DNA from: Bradyrhizobium sp. ORS 375
Lineage (GTDB): Bacteria; Pseudomonadota; Alphaproteobacteria; Rhizobiales; Xanthobacteraceae
Length of the DNA: 39,826 nucleotides
Direction of reading: 5' to 3'
Assembly (NCBI RefSeq): GCF_000239775.1
Contig: NZ_CAFI01000149.1
Coordinates: forward strand, 1-39,826
Part shown: positions 1 through 8,955 of the stretch, in pieces
How positions within the stretch are numbered: position 1 is the stretch's first letter
How the letters are laid out: each line of letters starts with the position of its first letter
Notes under the pieces: model-generated
Seen by the model: only the letters and a program-made list of their open reading frames with translations
Told to the model about the DNA's origin: nothing
Database searches by the model: none
Made by a program: the position numbers and the translations under genes

Positions 1-1279
1 GCGCGTTGGCGGCGATTGCCGCGCGGCCGTCCGGTGCCGCGACAGTGGTGTCGGCGCCCTTCAGCAGCACCACAGCGCCGCAGCGCGCCGCGGCCGCGCG
101 CACGCGCTCCAGCTTGGAGCGGCCGGGATGCTTGTTGCTGAGATCCGAGAACAGCCGCGGGAATTCGCCCTCGTGCGGCGTCAGCACGATCTGCGCGTCG
201 GCCAGCGCCCGGATCTGCTCGAACAGCCGCTCGGGCGCGTCGGCGAAGCTGGTCAAGGCGTCGGCATCGAGCACGAGATGACGCTGCGCCGCCAGCGCGG
301 TGAACACGAGGTCGCGGGTGCGCTCGCCCACGCCCGTGCCCGGCCCGATGATGCAGGTGTTGTAGCGCTTGTCGCCGAGCAGCTCGCCGAACTCGATCGC
401 GGTGTCGGCGGCGCGCACCATCACCGCGGTGAGCGCCGACGCGTTCACCACCAGCGCATCGCGCGGCGAGGCCAACGTCACCAGCCCGGCGCCGGCGCGC
501 AGCGCGGCGCGCGCGCCCATGCGCGACGCACCGGTCGCCGCGACATCGCCTGACATCGCCAGCACATGCCCCCGCGCGTATTTGTGGCCGTCAATGCGCG
601 GCACGGGAAAACGGGGCTGCCACAGCTCCGGCTCGTTCTCGAACGCCTGCGGCCTGATCTCCTCGAGCACATGCGCATCGATGCCGATGTCGGCGAGCCG
701 GACGCGGCCGCAATGCTGCCGTCCGGGCAGCAACAGATGCGCTGGCTTTTTGCGGAAGAACGTCACGGTCTCGGTGGCGCGAACGGCGATGCCCATCACC
801 GCGCCGGTGGTGCCGTTGATGCCGCTCGGCAGGTCCACGGCGAGCACCGGCGCGCCATTGGCGTTGATCGCGGCGATCACCTCATGGGGCTCGCCGCTGA
901 CCGGGCGGCTGAGACCGGCGCCGAACAGCGCGTCGATGATCAAGGCCGGCTTGCCGATCGCCTGCGGCGTGAACGGCAGCACCGGAAACTTCCAGCCCTT
1001 GGCGGCGGAGGCCGCATCGCCCTGCAGCGCGTCGCGCTCGCACATCAAGATGACGGAGACCTCGCGGCCCTGCGCGGCGAGCTCGGCCGCCGCAACGAAA
1101 CCGTCGCCGCCATTGTTGCCCGGCCCGCACACGACCAGAATCGGCCCGTCCTCGACCAGGTCCATGGCGGCGGCGGCCACCGCCTGGCCGGCGCTCAGCA
1201 TCAGCGAGAAGCCGGGCGTGCCGGCTGCGATCGTCAGCCGGTCGGCGCGCTCCATTTCACTCGTGGTCAACACGTCCAT
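1..1279 (-). CDS. nnr: Bifunctional NAD(P)H-hydrate epimerase / ADP-dependent dehydratase (partial, 3' end beyond the left edge)
   Basis: The enzyme repairs hydrated NADH and NADPH: the N-terminal domain epimerises R-NAD(P)HX and the C-terminal domain dehydrates the S form with a nucleotide cofactor. About 426 codons are present. The epimerase (YjeF_N) glycine motif GPGNNGGDG lies at residues 52-60. The ribokinase-like dehydratase domain shows GPGTGVG near 312, DADAL near 336 and LTPHEGEF near 365. The full family length is about 500 residues, so the final GTGDVL-type motif should lie outside the window. The start ATG at 1279 is followed by MDVLTTSEMERAD, the usual beginning of this family; an ATG at 1289 is out of frame. 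In many proteobacteria this gene adjoins glnB, as here. Function is certain by family; no activity can be read directly. Confidence 0.93.
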   Translation of the reverse strand, partial: MDVLTTSEMERADRLTIAAGTPGFSLMLSAGQAVAAAAMDLVEDGPILVVCGPGNNGGDGFVAAAELAAQGREVSVILMCERDALQGDAASAAKGWKFPVLPFTPQAIGKPALIIDALFGAGLSRPVSGEPHEVIAAINANGAPVLAVDLPSGINGTTGAVMGIAVRATETVTFFRKKPAHLLLPGRQHCGRVRLADIGIDAHVLEEIRPQAFENEPELWQPRFPVPRIDGHKYARGHVLAMSGDVAATGASRMGARAALRAGAGLVTLASPRDALVVNASALTAVMVRAADTAIEFGELLGDKRYNTCIIGPGTGVGERTRDLVFTALAAQRHLVLDADALTSFADAPERLFEQIRALADAQIVLTPHEGEFPRLFSDLSNKHPGRSKLERVRAAAARCGAVVLLKGADTTVAAPDGRAAIAANA

Positions 1280-1637
1280 TGCTGCTCATGTCCCCTGCAG
1301 CCGCGAACTCCTGCGGCTGCCCGATCTGTTGGCTCATCCGGAGCCGGCGTCCCCCAACCCCCGCGCGTGTCGGCCGATTCCCCTGCCCGATCCTCCTATT
1401 GCCGCGCCGGCCAGCAAGTTCCAAGAGCACTTCCGGCAGCGCAGCGCTGATCGAACGATCAGTGTCGCCTTTTCCCTGGGCATTTGGGTCGGCTCGCAGA
1501 CGCGCCATCCACATCTGCTCAACTTGTAGCCCGTTTGCCTAATTCGCAGGCTCCGGTATTCTGTCCTCTCTCATGGGGAATCGTCGGGCCGGTGCGAAAG
1601 GCTCGGATATCCGCCCGATTTAGCCGCGTTAAGGACT
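1280..1637. other. Non-coding spacer between nnr and the glnB promoter
   Basis: I see no credible gene here. Longer reading frames crossing it are shadows of nnr. It must carry the divergent nnr promoter and upstream activator sites for glnB. A 10-bp palindrome CGGATATCCG sits at 1604-1613, about 25 bp upstream of the -24 element. I could not find a clean NtrC site. Confidence 0.4.
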
Positions 1638-2152
<515 letters not shown>

Positions 2153-2160
2153 CCCGCGAG

Positions 2161-2197
2161 CTGAGGCTTGGAACGGGTCTTCCGCCCCAAGCCTCAG
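2161..2197 (+). repeat. Stem-loop in the glnB-glnA spacer (11-bp stem)
   Basis: Arms CTGAGGCTTGG (2161-2171) and its exact complement (2187-2197) enclose a 15-nt loop, nine bases after the glnB stop. No U-tract follows, so it is not a classical terminator. It could protect the glnB transcript end or cause partial termination ahead of glnA. Confidence 0.6.
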
Positions 2198-2238
2198 ATG
2201 GAGAAAATTTGCTGCGACAGCAGCCGCCACGGCAGCCC

Positions 2239-2260
2239 GGGTGTCCTGTCAGGGACACCC
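2239..2260 (+). repeat. Second stem-loop in the glnB-glnA spacer (8-bp stem)
   Basis: GGGTGTCC (2239-2246) pairs perfectly with GGACACCC (2253-2260) around a 6-nt loop. It lies about 117 bp upstream of the glnA start. No U-run follows. It may form part of the glnA leader, either as a processing site or as a structural element; nothing shows which. Confidence 0.55.
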
Positions 2261-2377
2261 CGATGCGGCCATTTTGGCGTTTCCGATGTTGTCTTGGCCC
2301 CCACACGAGGCTATGGAGCATGACCCGCGGACGCCGTCCCGCGCCGGGCCGTGACGTTTCAGCCAAGAGGGGTATTC

Positions 2378-3787
2378 ATGAAGACCGCCAAGGACGTCTT
2401 GAAAGCAATCAAAGACAACGACGTCAAATACGTCGACCTCCGTTTCACCGATCCGCGGGGCAAGTGGCAGCACGTCACCTTCGACGTCAGCATGATCGAC
2501 GAAGAGATTTTCGCTGAAGGCACGATGTTCGACGGCTCCTCGATCGCCGGCTGGAAGGCGATCAACGAATCCGACATGTGCCTGATGCCCGACCCGGTCA
2601 CGGCCACGATCGATCCGTTCTTCGCCGAAACCACCATGATCATCACCTGCGACGTGCTCGAGCCGACCACCGGCGAGCCGTACAACCGCGACCCCCGCGG
2701 CATCGCCAAGAAGGCCGAGGCCATGGTGAAGTCGATGGGCGTGGGCGACACCGTGTTCGTCGGTCCCGAAGCCGAGTTCTTTGTGTTCGACGACGTCCGC
2801 TACAGCTCCTCGCCGTACAACACCGGCTTCCGCCTGGACTCCTCGGAGCTGCCGACCAACTCCGACACGGAGTATGAGGGCGGCAATCTCGGTCACCGCA
2901 TCCGCACCAAGGCCGGCTACTTCCCGGTGCCGCCGCAGGACTCGGTGCAGGACATGCGCTCGGAGATGCTGGGTGCGATGGCCCGCATGGGCGTCAAGGT
3001 CGAGAAGCACCACCATGAGGTCGCCTCCGCCCAGCACGAGCTTGGCATGAAGTTCGACACGCTGACGCTGATGGCCGACCAGATGCAGATCTACAAGTAC
3101 TGCATCCATCAGGTCGCCCACATCTACGGCAAGACCGCCACCTTCATGCCGAAGCCGGTGTACGGCGACAACGGCTCGGGCATGCACGTCCACCAGTCGA
3201 TCTGGAAGGACGGCAAGCCGGTGTTCGCGGGCAACAAGTACTCCGACCTGTCGGAGACCTGTCTGTCCTACATCGCCGGCGTCATCAAGCACGCCAAGGC
3301 CATCAACGCCTTCACCAACCCGTCGACCAACTCCTACAAGCGTCTGGTCCCGGGCTATGAGGCGCCGGTGCTGCTCGCCTACTCCGCGCGCAACCGCTCG
3401 GCCTCGTGCCGCATCCCCTACACCTCTTCACCGAAGGCCAAGCGCGTCGAGGTCCGCTTCCCCGATCCGCTGGCCAACCCGTATCTCGGCTTCGCCGCGA
3501 TGCTGATGGCCGGCCTCGACGGCATCAAGAACAAGATGGATCCGGGTCCGGCGATGGACAAGGACCTCTACGACCTGCCGAAGGAAGAGCTGAAGCAGAT
3601 CCCGACCGTCTGCGGCTCGCTCCGTGAGGCGCTCGAGAATCTCGACAAGGACCGCGCCTTCCTGAAGGCCGGCGGCGTGTTCGACGACGACTTCATCGAC
3701 AGCTACATCGCGCTGAAGATGACCGAGGTCGAGCGCTTCGAAATGACCCCGCACCCGGTCGAGTTCGACATGTACTACTCGGGCTAA
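2378..3787 (+). CDS. glnA: Glutamine synthetase type I
   Basis: The enzyme makes glutamine from glutamate, ammonia and ATP as a cytosolic dodecamer and is the main ammonium assimilation step. The product is 469 residues, the standard GSI-beta length. The beta-grasp domain starts at [19 protein letters not shown]. The catalytic domain shows [10 protein letters not shown], the [19 protein letters not shown]/metal segment and NRSASCRIP. The adenylylation site is Tyr398 in DKDLYDLP, so GlnE control is expected. The start at 2378 follows AGAGGGG and gives the canonical N-terminus; an upstream in-frame GTG at 2351 is less likely. It lies 225 bp downstream of glnB, a spacer holding two hairpins, so it may be co-transcribed with glnB and/or use a further promoter. 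Confidence 0.97.
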   Translation: MKTAKDVLKAIKDNDVKYVDLRFTDPRGKWQHVTFDVSMIDEEIFAEGTMFDGSSIAGWKAINESDMCLMPDPVTATIDPFFAETTMIITCDVLEPTTGEPYNRDPRGIAKKAEAMVKSMGVGDTVFVGPEAEFFVFDDVRYSSSPYNTGFRLDSSELPTNSDTEYEGGNLGHRIRTKAGYFPVPPQDSVQDMRSEMLGAMARMGVKVEKHHHEVASAQHELGMKFDTLTLMADQMQIYKYCIHQVAHIYGKTATFMPKPVYGDNGSGMHVHQSIWKDGKPVFAGNKYSDLSETCLSYIAGVIKHAKAINAFTNPSTNSYKRLVPGYEAPVLLAYSARNRSASCRIPYTSSPKAKRVEVRFPDPLANPYLGFAAMLMAGLDGIKNKMDPGPAMDKDLYDLPKEELKQIPTVCGSLREALENLDKDRAFLKAGGVFDDDFIDSYIALKMTEVERFEMTPHPVEFDMYYSG

Positions 3788-3811
3788 GCCCGACACGATC
3801 GGCGGATCACG

Positions 3812-3838
3812 AAGGCGCCCCTCGCGGGGCGCCTTTTT
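3812..3838 (+). terminator. Rho-independent terminator of glnBA
   Basis: A perfect 10-bp stem AAGGCGCCCC / GGGGCGCCTT with a TCGC tetraloop is followed by a run of T. It starts 24 bp after the glnA stop. Confidence 0.9.
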
Positions 3839-3968
3839 GTTTGATCGCTGCGCGCAGCCCTGATGTTGGTCATATCGCTGCGTTGCACACGAGGCGGCTT
3901 CGTTTGTTGCGCCGGCGAACAACGGACGACGTCCTGCGGTGGCCAGCCCTGCGGAACGGTGCTAAAAA

Positions 3969-4907
3969 ATGCGTCACTCAATTCAGTCAGACGCTCCCTG
4001 CCCCATGCAGCTCAATCCGCTTCGCCATGCCGAACGCGTCACGGGACGCCGGCAATCGGCGTTGATCGACCTCTGGTCGACGGCGGGTTTTGCCGCGGCG
4101 GTCAGTGAGGTCACCGGGCCGCATCTCTACGAGTATGGCGAACTGCCGGTTCCGACGGTGGCGATCACGCTCTACGACGTCCGCCGGCACGTCCTGATCG
4201 AGGACGGGACGGTCCGGCGCGATGCACCGGTCAGCGCGGGACGTTTCCGGATCGGTCAGCCCGGGTGCAGCGTGGTGGTCGATGCCGTGCCGGAGGTCCG
4301 CTCGGGGCGGCTGCTGTTGCTGTATCTCGGCGATGCCCTCTTGAAGGAGGTCGCGGCCTCCCGCGGCTCTGCAGCGCCGGTTACCCTGACGAACCAGGCC
4401 TGGGACACCGAAGATCCGATGCTCGAAGCCGCGGCGAAGCGGCTGGTCGAGAGCTGCGGTGACGGCGAACGGCCGAGCCGGCTGCTCGCCGAGCAGTTCG
4501 CCTACACGCTCGCGCTGCACGTCTCGGACCGCTATGCGATGCAGCGTCCGTCCGGATCGGAGCGGACGCCGCCCCTGGACGAGCGGATGCGGGCGCGCGT
4601 CACGGAATTCGTGCGCGCCGATCCCGGTGCGCCGGTCACGCTGGCCGCGATGGCCGAGTCGGCGGGGATGAGCCCATCCTCCTTCATCCGCAGCTTCAAG
4701 CAGGCGACCGGAACGACACCGCACCGGTTCGTCGTCGAGCAGCGCGTGTTAGCCGCGCGCCGGCTGCTCGCGACCTCCGACCTGCCGATTGTGGACATCG
4801 CATTGTCGCTCGGCTTCTCCTCGCAATCGCATTTCGGAGCCGCCTTTCGGGCGGTGACGGGCGAGAGCCCCGCACGCTATCGCCGCCTGCAGCGCAGCGA
4901 TCGGTAA
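3969..4907 (+). CDS. AraC/XylS-family transcriptional regulator
   Basis: The product has 312 residues. The C-terminal 100 residues carry the two helix-turn-helix motifs of AraC proteins: first VTLAAMAESAGMSPSSFIRSF, then LPIVDIALSLGFSSQSHFGAAF, ending with the family signature GESPARYR. The N-terminal part (about 40-190) is an effector-binding region I cannot assign to a ligand. It lies 124 bp upstream of an importer and an amidohydrolase in the same direction, so it probably activates them in response to their substrate. The intervening spacer holds CTGAC direct repeats. The start is uncertain: ATG 3969 or ATG 4005 (MQLNPLRHAERV) both fit and neither has a strong ribosome binding site. Confidence 0.88.
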   Translation: MRHSIQSDAPCPMQLNPLRHAERVTGRRQSALIDLWSTAGFAAAVSEVTGPHLYEYGELPVPTVAITLYDVRRHVLIEDGTVRRDAPVSAGRFRIGQPGCSVVVDAVPEVRSGRLLLLYLGDALLKEVAASRGSAAPVTLTNQAWDTEDPMLEAAAKRLVESCGDGERPSRLLAEQFAYTLALHVSDRYAMQRPSGSERTPPLDERMRARVTEFVRADPGAPVTLAAMAESAGMSPSSFIRSFKQATGTTPHRFVVEQRVLAARRLLATSDLPIVDIALSLGFSSQSHFGAAFRAVTGESPARYRRLQRSDR

Positions 4908-4990
4908 TTTCCTGACAAAGAAGAGCGCGGCAGCGCCCATCCTGGCGATTTTCTGACAGACGTCCTCAGATCTTTCAGCGAACTCTGACG
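4908..4990 (+). promoter_or_regulatory. CTGAC direct repeats upstream of the importer operon (candidate AraC-type operator)
   Basis: TTTCCTGACA at 4908-4917 and TTTTCTGACA at 4949-4958 differ by one base and lie 41 bp apart, close to four helical turns. A third related CTGACG is at 4985-4990. AraC-family regulators typically bind directly repeated half sites ahead of their targets. The repeats are visible; binding is inferred. Confidence 0.35.
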
Positions 4991-5031
4991 CCGGTCGACC
5001 GTTCAGCAAGAGCGGCGCATGGGAGGCGAGG

Positions 5032-6318
5032 ATGTCGACAGCTACAGACAGGGTGGTGCCGATCGAGGATACGAGCCTCACCGGCTTCTACAATGGCATG
5101 ACCGCTGCCGAACGGCGCACCTTCTGGGCCTGCGCCACCGGCTGGGCGCTCGACGGCATGGACTTCATGATCTACCCGCTGGTGATCGGCACGATCATCG
5201 CGCTGTGGAAGGTCGATGCCGGCACTGCAGGCCTCGCCGGAACGGTGACCTTGCTCGCCTCGGCGTTCGGCGGCTGGGCGGCGGGCTATCTCGCCGACCG
5301 CATCGGCCGTGTCAGAACCTTGCAGTTCACCATCATCTGGTTCTCGCTGTTCTCGCTGCTGTGCGCGTTCGCGCAGAATTTCGAACAATTGCTGGTGCTG
5401 CGCGCCCTGCTCGGCCTCGGCTTCGGCGGCGAATGGGCGGCCGGCGCTGTGCTGATGGGCGAGACCATTCGCGCCGAATATCGCGGCCGCGCCGTCGGCA
5501 GCGTGCAGTCCGGCTGGGCCGTCGGCTGGGGCCTCGCGGTGCTGGCGCAGGCCGCTCTGTTCTCGCTGCTGCCGGCCGATCAGGCCTGGCGCTGGATGTT
5601 CGCGATCGGCGCCTTGCCGGCGCTGCTGGTGCTGTATCTGCGCGCCTATGTCAAGGAGCCGGAGGTCGCCGCCGCCACCCGCGCCAAGGTCGCCGCCGCC
5701 GGCGACAGCCCGTCGATCCTGGAAATCTTCCAGGGGCCGATCCTGAAGACCACCATTCTCGCCTCGCTGGTCGCGACCGGCTGCCAGGGCGGCTACTATG
5801 CGATCACCTTCTGGGTGCCGCGCTTTCTCACCACCGAGCGCAAGCTCTCGATCGTGAGCTCGACCGGCTATCTCGCCGCCCTCATCATCGGCTCCTTCGT
5901 CGGCTATCTCGTCGGTGCCTGGTATGCGGATCGCTTCGGCCGGCGCAATTTGTTCCTGGTGTTCTCGCTCGGCGCCATGGTCGTTGTCGCCGCCTACACC
6001 CAGTTGCCGCTGTCGAACGAGTTGCTGTGGCTGCTCGGATTCCCGCTCGGCTTCTTCGCCTCGGGCTATTTCTCCGGCATGGGCGCGTTCCTGACCGAGC
6101 TCTATCCCACCCGCCTGCGCGGCTCCGGCCAGGGCTTCTGCTACAATTTCGGCCGCGGCATCGGCGCGCTGTTTCCGTTCCTGGTCGGCTATCTGTCGCA
6201 GATAACCTCGCTCGCCACCGCGATCTGCCTGTTCGCTCTGTTCGCCTATGCGCTGTTCTTCGTCGCCGCCTACGCGCTGCCGGAGACGCGCGGCAAGGTG
6301 CTGCACGCCGATGCGTGA
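5032..6318 (+). CDS. MFS transporter, aromatic acid:H+ symporter-like
   Basis: The product is a 428-residue inner-membrane secondary transporter with about 12 predicted helices. TM1 carries the charged GWALDGMDFMIY segment typical of the AAHS/sialate-type subgroup. The loop 2-3 signature appears as AGYLADRIGRVRTL and is echoed in the second half by YADRFGRRN. A central soluble loop lies near 205-225. The start ATG 5032 follows GGGAGGCGAGG. It overlaps the downstream amidohydrolase by 8 bp, so the two are co-translated. With an AraC regulator upstream and a LigI-like hydrolase downstream, uptake of an aromatic or related carboxylic acid is a reasonable inference. The exact substrate cannot be read from sequence. 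Confidence 0.9.
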   Translation: MSTATDRVVPIEDTSLTGFYNGMTAAERRTFWACATGWALDGMDFMIYPLVIGTIIALWKVDAGTAGLAGTVTLLASAFGGWAAGYLADRIGRVRTLQFTIIWFSLFSLLCAFAQNFEQLLVLRALLGLGFGGEWAAGAVLMGETIRAEYRGRAVGSVQSGWAVGWGLAVLAQAALFSLLPADQAWRWMFAIGALPALLVLYLRAYVKEPEVAAATRAKVAAAGDSPSILEIFQGPILKTTILASLVATGCQGGYYAITFWVPRFLTTERKLSIVSSTGYLAALIIGSFVGYLVGAWYADRFGRRNLFLVFSLGAMVVVAAYTQLPLSNELLWLLGFPLGFFASGYFSGMGAFLTELYPTRLRGSGQGFCYNFGRGIGALFPFLVGYLSQITSLATAICLFALFAYALFFVAAYALPETRGKVLHADA

Positions 6319-7219
6319 GATCGCACCCGACGCCGATCGGGCTCCCGCCTGCGCGGGGCCTGACCCGCATCCACGCGGGCCCGCCCGCTTCATCGTGCCG
6401 CCGGGCGCGGTCGACACCCACGCCCATGTCATCGGGCTGCCGCCGCGGCATCTTTTCGTGGCTGAGCGCAGCTACACGCCACCGGAGGCCACCGCCGCAT
6501 CCTATCTGGCAATGCTCGATGCTACCGGCATGACCTATGGCGTGCTGGTCCAGGTCAGCGTCCACGGCACCGACAACAGCCTCATGGTCGAGACGTTGCG
6601 TGCAAATCGCCAGCGGCTACGCGGCATCGCCGTGATTCCGCTCGGCCTTCCGGACCGCGAGCTGGCGGCGCTGCAGCAGGCTGGCGTCGTCGGGCTGCGC
6701 CTGAACGTCCTCTACGGCGGCGGCATCGGGTTCGATCAGCTGCACGCCTACGCGGCGCTTGCCCGTGAGCTCGGCTGGCACCTGCAATTCCTGATCGACG
6801 CCGCCGATCTGCCGGCGCTGGCGCCGCGGCTGGAGGGTCTTTCCGTGCCGATCGTCATCGACCACTGGGGCCACTTCCCAGTCTCGCGCGGGCTCGCGGA
6901 CCCCGGCTTCCAGACGCTGGTCTCCGTGGTGCGAGATGGCGCCTGGGTGAAGCTGTCCGGTGCCTACCGCAACACGGTCGAAGGACCGCCCTATGCCGAC
7001 ACGGTCGCCTTTGTCCGCCGCCTGCATCAGGCCGCGCCCGACCGCTGCGTCTGGGGCTCCGACTGGCCGCACGTGGCGCACCGCGGCCACATGATGAACG
7101 TCGGCGAGCTGCTCGACCTGCTGGCCGACTGGGTGCCCGACACCGCAGCACGCAACCGCGTCCTCGCCGACAACGCCCACCGCCTCTACGGCTTTCCGCC
7201 GAGCGAAGGCGGTGAGTGA
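6311..7219 (+). CDS. Amidohydrolase family protein (LigI/2-pyrone-4,6-dicarboxylate hydrolase-like)
   Basis: The product has 302 residues and the TIM-barrel Amidohydro_2 fold. Motifs in order are VDTHAHV (the first His pair), a central barrel strand ending DHWGHFP, and WGSDWPH near the end holding the catalytic Asp. This pattern is typical of the COG3618 group, which includes lactonases of aromatic and sugar-acid catabolism. ATG 6311 lies inside the last codons of the MFS gene, an 8-bp overlap that implies one operon. A reading frame starting earlier is only the continuation inside the transporter gene. It probably hydrolyses a lactone or amide derived from the imported compound; the substrate is unknown. 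Confidence 0.88.
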   Translation: MREIAPDADRAPACAGPDPHPRGPARFIVPPGAVDTHAHVIGLPPRHLFVAERSYTPPEATAASYLAMLDATGMTYGVLVQVSVHGTDNSLMVETLRANRQRLRGIAVIPLGLPDRELAALQQAGVVGLRLNVLYGGGIGFDQLHAYAALARELGWHLQFLIDAADLPALAPRLEGLSVPIVIDHWGHFPVSRGLADPGFQTLVSVVRDGAWVKLSGAYRNTVEGPPYADTVAFVRRLHQAAPDRCVWGSDWPHVAHRGHMMNVGELLDLLADWVPDTAARNRVLADNAHRLYGFPPSEGGE

Positions 7220-7274
7220 TCGATGATTTGTTTGACGATCCCCGATCTGGCGTCGGCGGCCGGGACCTCAGCGA

Positions 7275-7886
7275 TTACCTGGCGGCGAAATTCACGCCGA
7301 TCTCGCTCACGACCGGCGCGAGCTTCATCAGCGCGGGATTGTCGGACGACACCTTGACGCCGTCACCGGAGAGCGCCCGCGGCGTGTCCTTGTCGGTGCC
7401 GAACCGAACCGTGATCGAGCAGCCGCCCGGCTGCGTGCGCCCGAGCGTGCCGTTCTTGAAATCGGTGACGTAGCCGCCATAGTCCCAGCCGAAGCCGGCC
7501 ACCACGAAGGGCTTCCCGTTGGCTTTCTGGACGTCGGCAAGGCTCGCGCCGATGCTGATGCCGGCGACGCTCCAGCGGCTGGTCTTCGCCGTGTCACGCA
7601 AGGTGAGGCCCGAGACCGTGGCCGTCTTGCCCTCGATGAAGCCGATCTCGATGCGCCGGTCCATCGCGCGCGGAAACAGCACCAGGCCCTTGTAAGTTTC
7701 GCCTTCCGCGCCGGGAAGATCCTGCACCACCGCCTCGCCGCCGTAGCGCTGCCTGAGGCTCTTGGCGGTGTCTGTCGCGGCCACGGGGAGCGTGCAGGTG
7801 ATCGGCCCCTCCGTCGGAGGCGCCGTCTGAGCAAGAGCAGGACAGGCAACAGCCAGCGCTGCGGCGGCGGTGAAGACATGGCGCAT
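7275..7886 (-). CDS. Exported hypothetical protein
   Basis: I do not recognise the family. The 203-residue product has a clear Sec signal peptide: MRH, then a hydrophobic stretch TAAAALAVACPALA with likely cleavage after PALAQ. The mature part is a soluble, beta-rich periplasmic-type domain with two cysteines (Cys31 in ITCTLP and one in GGCSITVRF). The start ATG 7886 has AAGGGT upstream. It is convergent with the amidohydrolase operon and shares no obvious operon with its neighbours. Codon use matches the surroundings. Confidence 0.75.
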   Translation of the reverse strand: MRHVFTAAAALAVACPALAQTAPPTEGPITCTLPVAATDTAKSLRQRYGGEAVVQDLPGAEGETYKGLVLFPRAMDRRIEIGFIEGKTATVSGLTLRDTAKTSRWSVAGISIGASLADVQKANGKPFVVAGFGWDYGGYVTDFKNGTLGRTQPGGCSITVRFGTDKDTPRALSGDGVKVSSDNPALMKLAPVVSEIGVNFAAR

Positions 7887-7963
7887 CAGTGAACCCTTGT
7901 GAGACGACGAGACAACGCGGTCAGTTTACGTCTGGTTCGCCGGGCCGCGGGTTCAGCCCGACC

Positions 7964-8734
7964 TCAGGCGGCGAGACGCCGCTTCCTCACCGCCTCGCCG
8001 AACGCCTCGAACAGCTTGCGGTTGATCGGGTTCTTCTGCGGGTCATACTCGGCATGCCATTGCACGCCGAGCGCAAAGCTCGGCGCCTCGGCGATGCGGA
8101 TGGCCTCGATCGTGCCGTCCTCGGCGATGCCCTCGATAACGACACGGTCGCCGGGCTCGAGGATGCCCTGGCCGTGCAGCGAGTTCACCTTGATGCTGTC
8201 GCAGCCGAGGATTCCGGCGAAGGCACCACCCGGCGTCAGCCTGACCTCGTGGCGGTCGGCGAAGATGACGGTTGGATCAGGATGGATCTCGCCATTCTCC
8301 AGCCGGGGCATGCGGTGGTTCATGCGGCCCGGCAGCTCACGGATCTCCGGATGCAGCGAGCCGCCGAAGGCGACGTTCATCTCCTGCAGGCCGCGGCAGA
8401 TGCCGAACAGCGGGATGCCCCTGGAGACGCAGGCCTCCGACAGCTGCAGCGCGACCTCGTCGCGGTGGACGTCGTAGGGCTCGTGCTTGAGACTCGGCTC
8501 GGTGTTGAAGCGCGTCGGGTGCACGTTGGCGCGGGCGCCGGTCAGCACCACGCCGTCGACCACGTCGAGCAGCGCCGCGATGTCGGTGATCTCCGGAACG
8601 CCGGCAAACATCAGCGGCAGCGCACCCGCGACCTCGGCCACGGCGCTCAAATTGCGCTCGCCCACCATCTGCACGGTGAACCTGTTCTCGACCCGATGGC
8701 TGTTGCCGATCACGCCGACGACCGGACGCTTCAT
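7964..8734 (-). CDS. Class I glutamine amidotransferase-like hydrolase (peptidase C26 / gamma-glutamyl-GABA hydrolase family)
   Basis: The product has 256 residues and the class-I GATase fold. The nucleophile elbow is GICRG with Cys113, and the catalytic His/Glu pair is His227 and Glu229 in VQWHAEYDP. Such PuuD-like enzymes cleave gamma-glutamyl amides in polyamine or ethanolamine catabolism. No puu or gamma-glutamyl ligase gene lies nearby, so the substrate stays open. ATG 8734 (MKRPVVGVIG) is chosen because it begins the first beta strand; an in-frame ATG at 8767 would add 11 residues of no family character. Confidence 0.88.
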   Translation of the reverse strand: MKRPVVGVIGNSHRVENRFTVQMVGERNLSAVAEVAGALPLMFAGVPEITDIAALLDVVDGVVLTGARANVHPTRFNTEPSLKHEPYDVHRDEVALQLSEACVSRGIPLFGICRGLQEMNVAFGGSLHPEIRELPGRMNHRMPRLENGEIHPDPTVIFADRHEVRLTPGGAFAGILGCDSIKVNSLHGQGILEPGDRVVIEGIAEDGTIEAIRIAEAPSFALGVQWHAEYDPQKNPINRKLFEAFGEAVRKRRLAA

Positions 8735-8955
8735 GGCCCTCTTTTCCGTTTCTCCCGCGGCAGGCACAAATCATGCCTGTCCGCAAATCATGCCCGTGTC
8801 GCACAGCCGGATCAACACATGAGCGCGCGGGTCCCCAATGCCAATTTCGGACAACCCCGCAAGCCTTGACCTGCGAAACCATTCCTTAAGCCTCCGCTTG
8901 ATCCGCAAGCGGTTTTCGCCAATGAGTGGAGGCCGACCAACATAGAGGACGCTTC

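Noticed and set aside
369-1529. Plus-strand frames of 386 and 294 codons
   Set aside because: They run opposite nnr, which has unmistakable YjeF motifs on the minus strand.
2270-2330. Second -24/-12 promoter directly ahead of glnA
   Set aside because: TTGGC pieces exist near 2274 and 2296 but no GC falls at the required spacing.
4975-6533. Long frames of 485 (-) and 504 (+) codons
   Set aside because: Both shadow the MFS transporter and show biased composition without domains.
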